Shown here piece after piece: positions 63,297-64,000 of a stretch of 64,000 nucleotides of DNA. Numbering within the stretch: position 1 is the first letter of the stretch; each line of letters starts with the position of its first letter. The position numbers and the translations under genes are program-made. This stretch comes from Aquihabitans sp. G128 (GTDB lineage: Bacteria > Actinomycetota > Acidimicrobiia > Acidimicrobiales > Iamiaceae): positions 3,534,001 to 3,598,000 of the forward strand of contig NZ_CP077604.1 of assembly GCF_019048865.1 (NCBI RefSeq). Direction: 5' to 3'. The notes below the pieces were generated by a model. It ran no database searches and had not been told where the DNA came from. It saw nothing but the letters and a program-made list of their open reading frames with translations.

Positions 63297-64000
63297 GTGA
63301 CCGAAGCGGCGGCGAGCCCTGCTTCGGCGCGCACCGCTGCCGAGGGCGAGGCGGATGCCGGCGAGGACGCAGCGGGGGAACCGGCGCAGCCCACCCGGTT
63401 CGGGCGGGCCGACCTGGGGTGGATCGCTCTGGCCCTCGCCATCGCCGCGGGGGCGTGGCTGCCCCGGGCGGGTCGGCGGCCCTTCTGGCTGGACGAGTCG
63501 CTGACGGTCGGCGCCACCGGGGAGCTGCTCCAGACGTGGCGCCACACGGGCGGCACCATGGCGCTGTATTACCTGGTGGTCGCCCCGCTGGCGGCGGTCA
63601 CCAACGACCGGGTCGCCCTGCGGGCCCCGTCGATGCTCTTCGCCGCCCTGGCCGTGGTGGTGGTGTTCGCGATCGGACGCCGACTCGGGGACCGGATCGG
63701 CGGAGCCCGGGCCGCCACGTTCCTGGCCTCGTCGTGGTTCCTGGCCCGCTACGCCATGGAGGCCCGGTCCTACGCCCTCGCCCTGCTGCTCGTGTCCGTG
63801 GCCTGGCTGGGCCTGGTGGCCGCCGCCACGGAGGTCGACGATGAGCGTCGCCGCCGGTGGTGGACGGTGTACGTGGTGGCCATGGCGCTGGCGCCGCTGG
63901 CCCACGGCCTCGCGGCGCTGCAGTTCCCGTTCCAGGTGCTCGCCCTGGCCCTGCTGCCCGAGCCGCGCCGGTGGGTGCGGCGCCTCCTGCCGCTCGTCGC
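63297..64000 (+). CDS. Membrane glycosyltransferase (GT39/ArnT-like), cut by the window end
   Basis: 234 residues visible from GTG 63297. After a disordered Ala/Glu-rich N-terminus, membrane helices alternate with the W-x-D-E motif FWLDESLTVG characteristic of GT-C mannosyl/arabinosyl-type transferases, and ALYYLVVAPLAAV and SSWFLARYAMEARSYALAL follow. Uses a polyprenyl-phosphate sugar donor in related enzymes. The 3' part lies outside the window. Confidence 0.8.
   Translation, partial: MTEAAASPASARTAAEGEADAGEDAAGEPAQPTRFGRADLGWIALALAIAAGAWLPRAGRRPFWLDESLTVGATGELLQTWRHTGGTMALYYLVVAPLAAVTNDRVALRAPSMLFAALAVVVVFAIGRRLGDRIGGARAATFLASSWFLARYAMEARSYALALLLVSVAWLGLVAAATEVDDERRRRWWTVYVVAMALAPLAHGLAALQFPFQVLALALLPEPRRWVRRLLPLV

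Overview
This 64 kb window is very GC-rich chromosomal DNA from a free-living actinobacterium. A WhiB protein, a BldD orthologue, an ethylmalonyl-CoA mutase (MeaA type), paired glutamine synthetases with a GlnR-like orphan regulator and a PHO-box-like repeat all point to Actinomycetota. A member of the class Acidimicrobiia is my best guess, by inference only. Most of the window is ordinary housekeeping sequence with short intergenic gaps and many GTG starts. Many start codons lack a Shine-Dalgarno sequence and instead sit 6-9 nt downstream of a TANNNT box, which suggests widespread leaderless transcription.

Layout. 1-9.5 kb: GH3 glycosidase, degenerate GGDEF membrane protein, ecm, UbiB-like kinase, sirtuin, aat, secreted FG-GAP protein. 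9.6-21 kb: hydroxyacyl-CoA dehydrogenase, ECF sigma factor with a membrane partner, S51 peptidase, cyclophilin, bldD, aspartokinase (with an internal start for the regulatory subunit), DUF4349 lipoprotein, asd, MazG-like and PemK-like proteins, second degenerate GGDEF protein. 21-27 kb: a three-gene iron-siderophore ABC importer with a fused permease, then a GNAT enzyme and a RibD-like reductase. 27.6-31.7 kb: glycine-rich surface protein, then a decayed 2.05 kb integrative element between tRNA-Pro(CGG) and a direct repeat of its 3' half, with a broken tyrosine recombinase. 31.7-45.3 kb: single-domain response regulator, STAS anti-anti-sigma, VOC/DinB-like fusion, two ArsA ATPases, NfeD protease, whiB, thioesterase, clpP, an ArsR/SRPBCC pair with inverted-repeat operators, and an FxsA-NUDIX-metallohydrolase operon. 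45.3-64 kb: Mrp and an IscA-type Fe-S carrier, a compact molybdo-flavoprotein-like [2Fe-2S] fusion with RidA, an acyltransferase-SGNH protein, the nitrogen cluster (GlnR-like regulator, GSI, divergent GSII, then NAD synthetase), a DMT transporter, a primary-type sigma factor and a truncated glycosyltransferase.

About a dozen otherwise conserved genes carry a single frameshift. Nearly all fit one of two signatures: loss of one CG unit from a short CG run, or one extra base in a C/G homopolymer. The pattern, and its presence in glutamine synthetase and sigma-70, suggests consensus sequencing errors rather than real decay. Only the recombinase in the tRNA-Pro island looks genuinely degraded.
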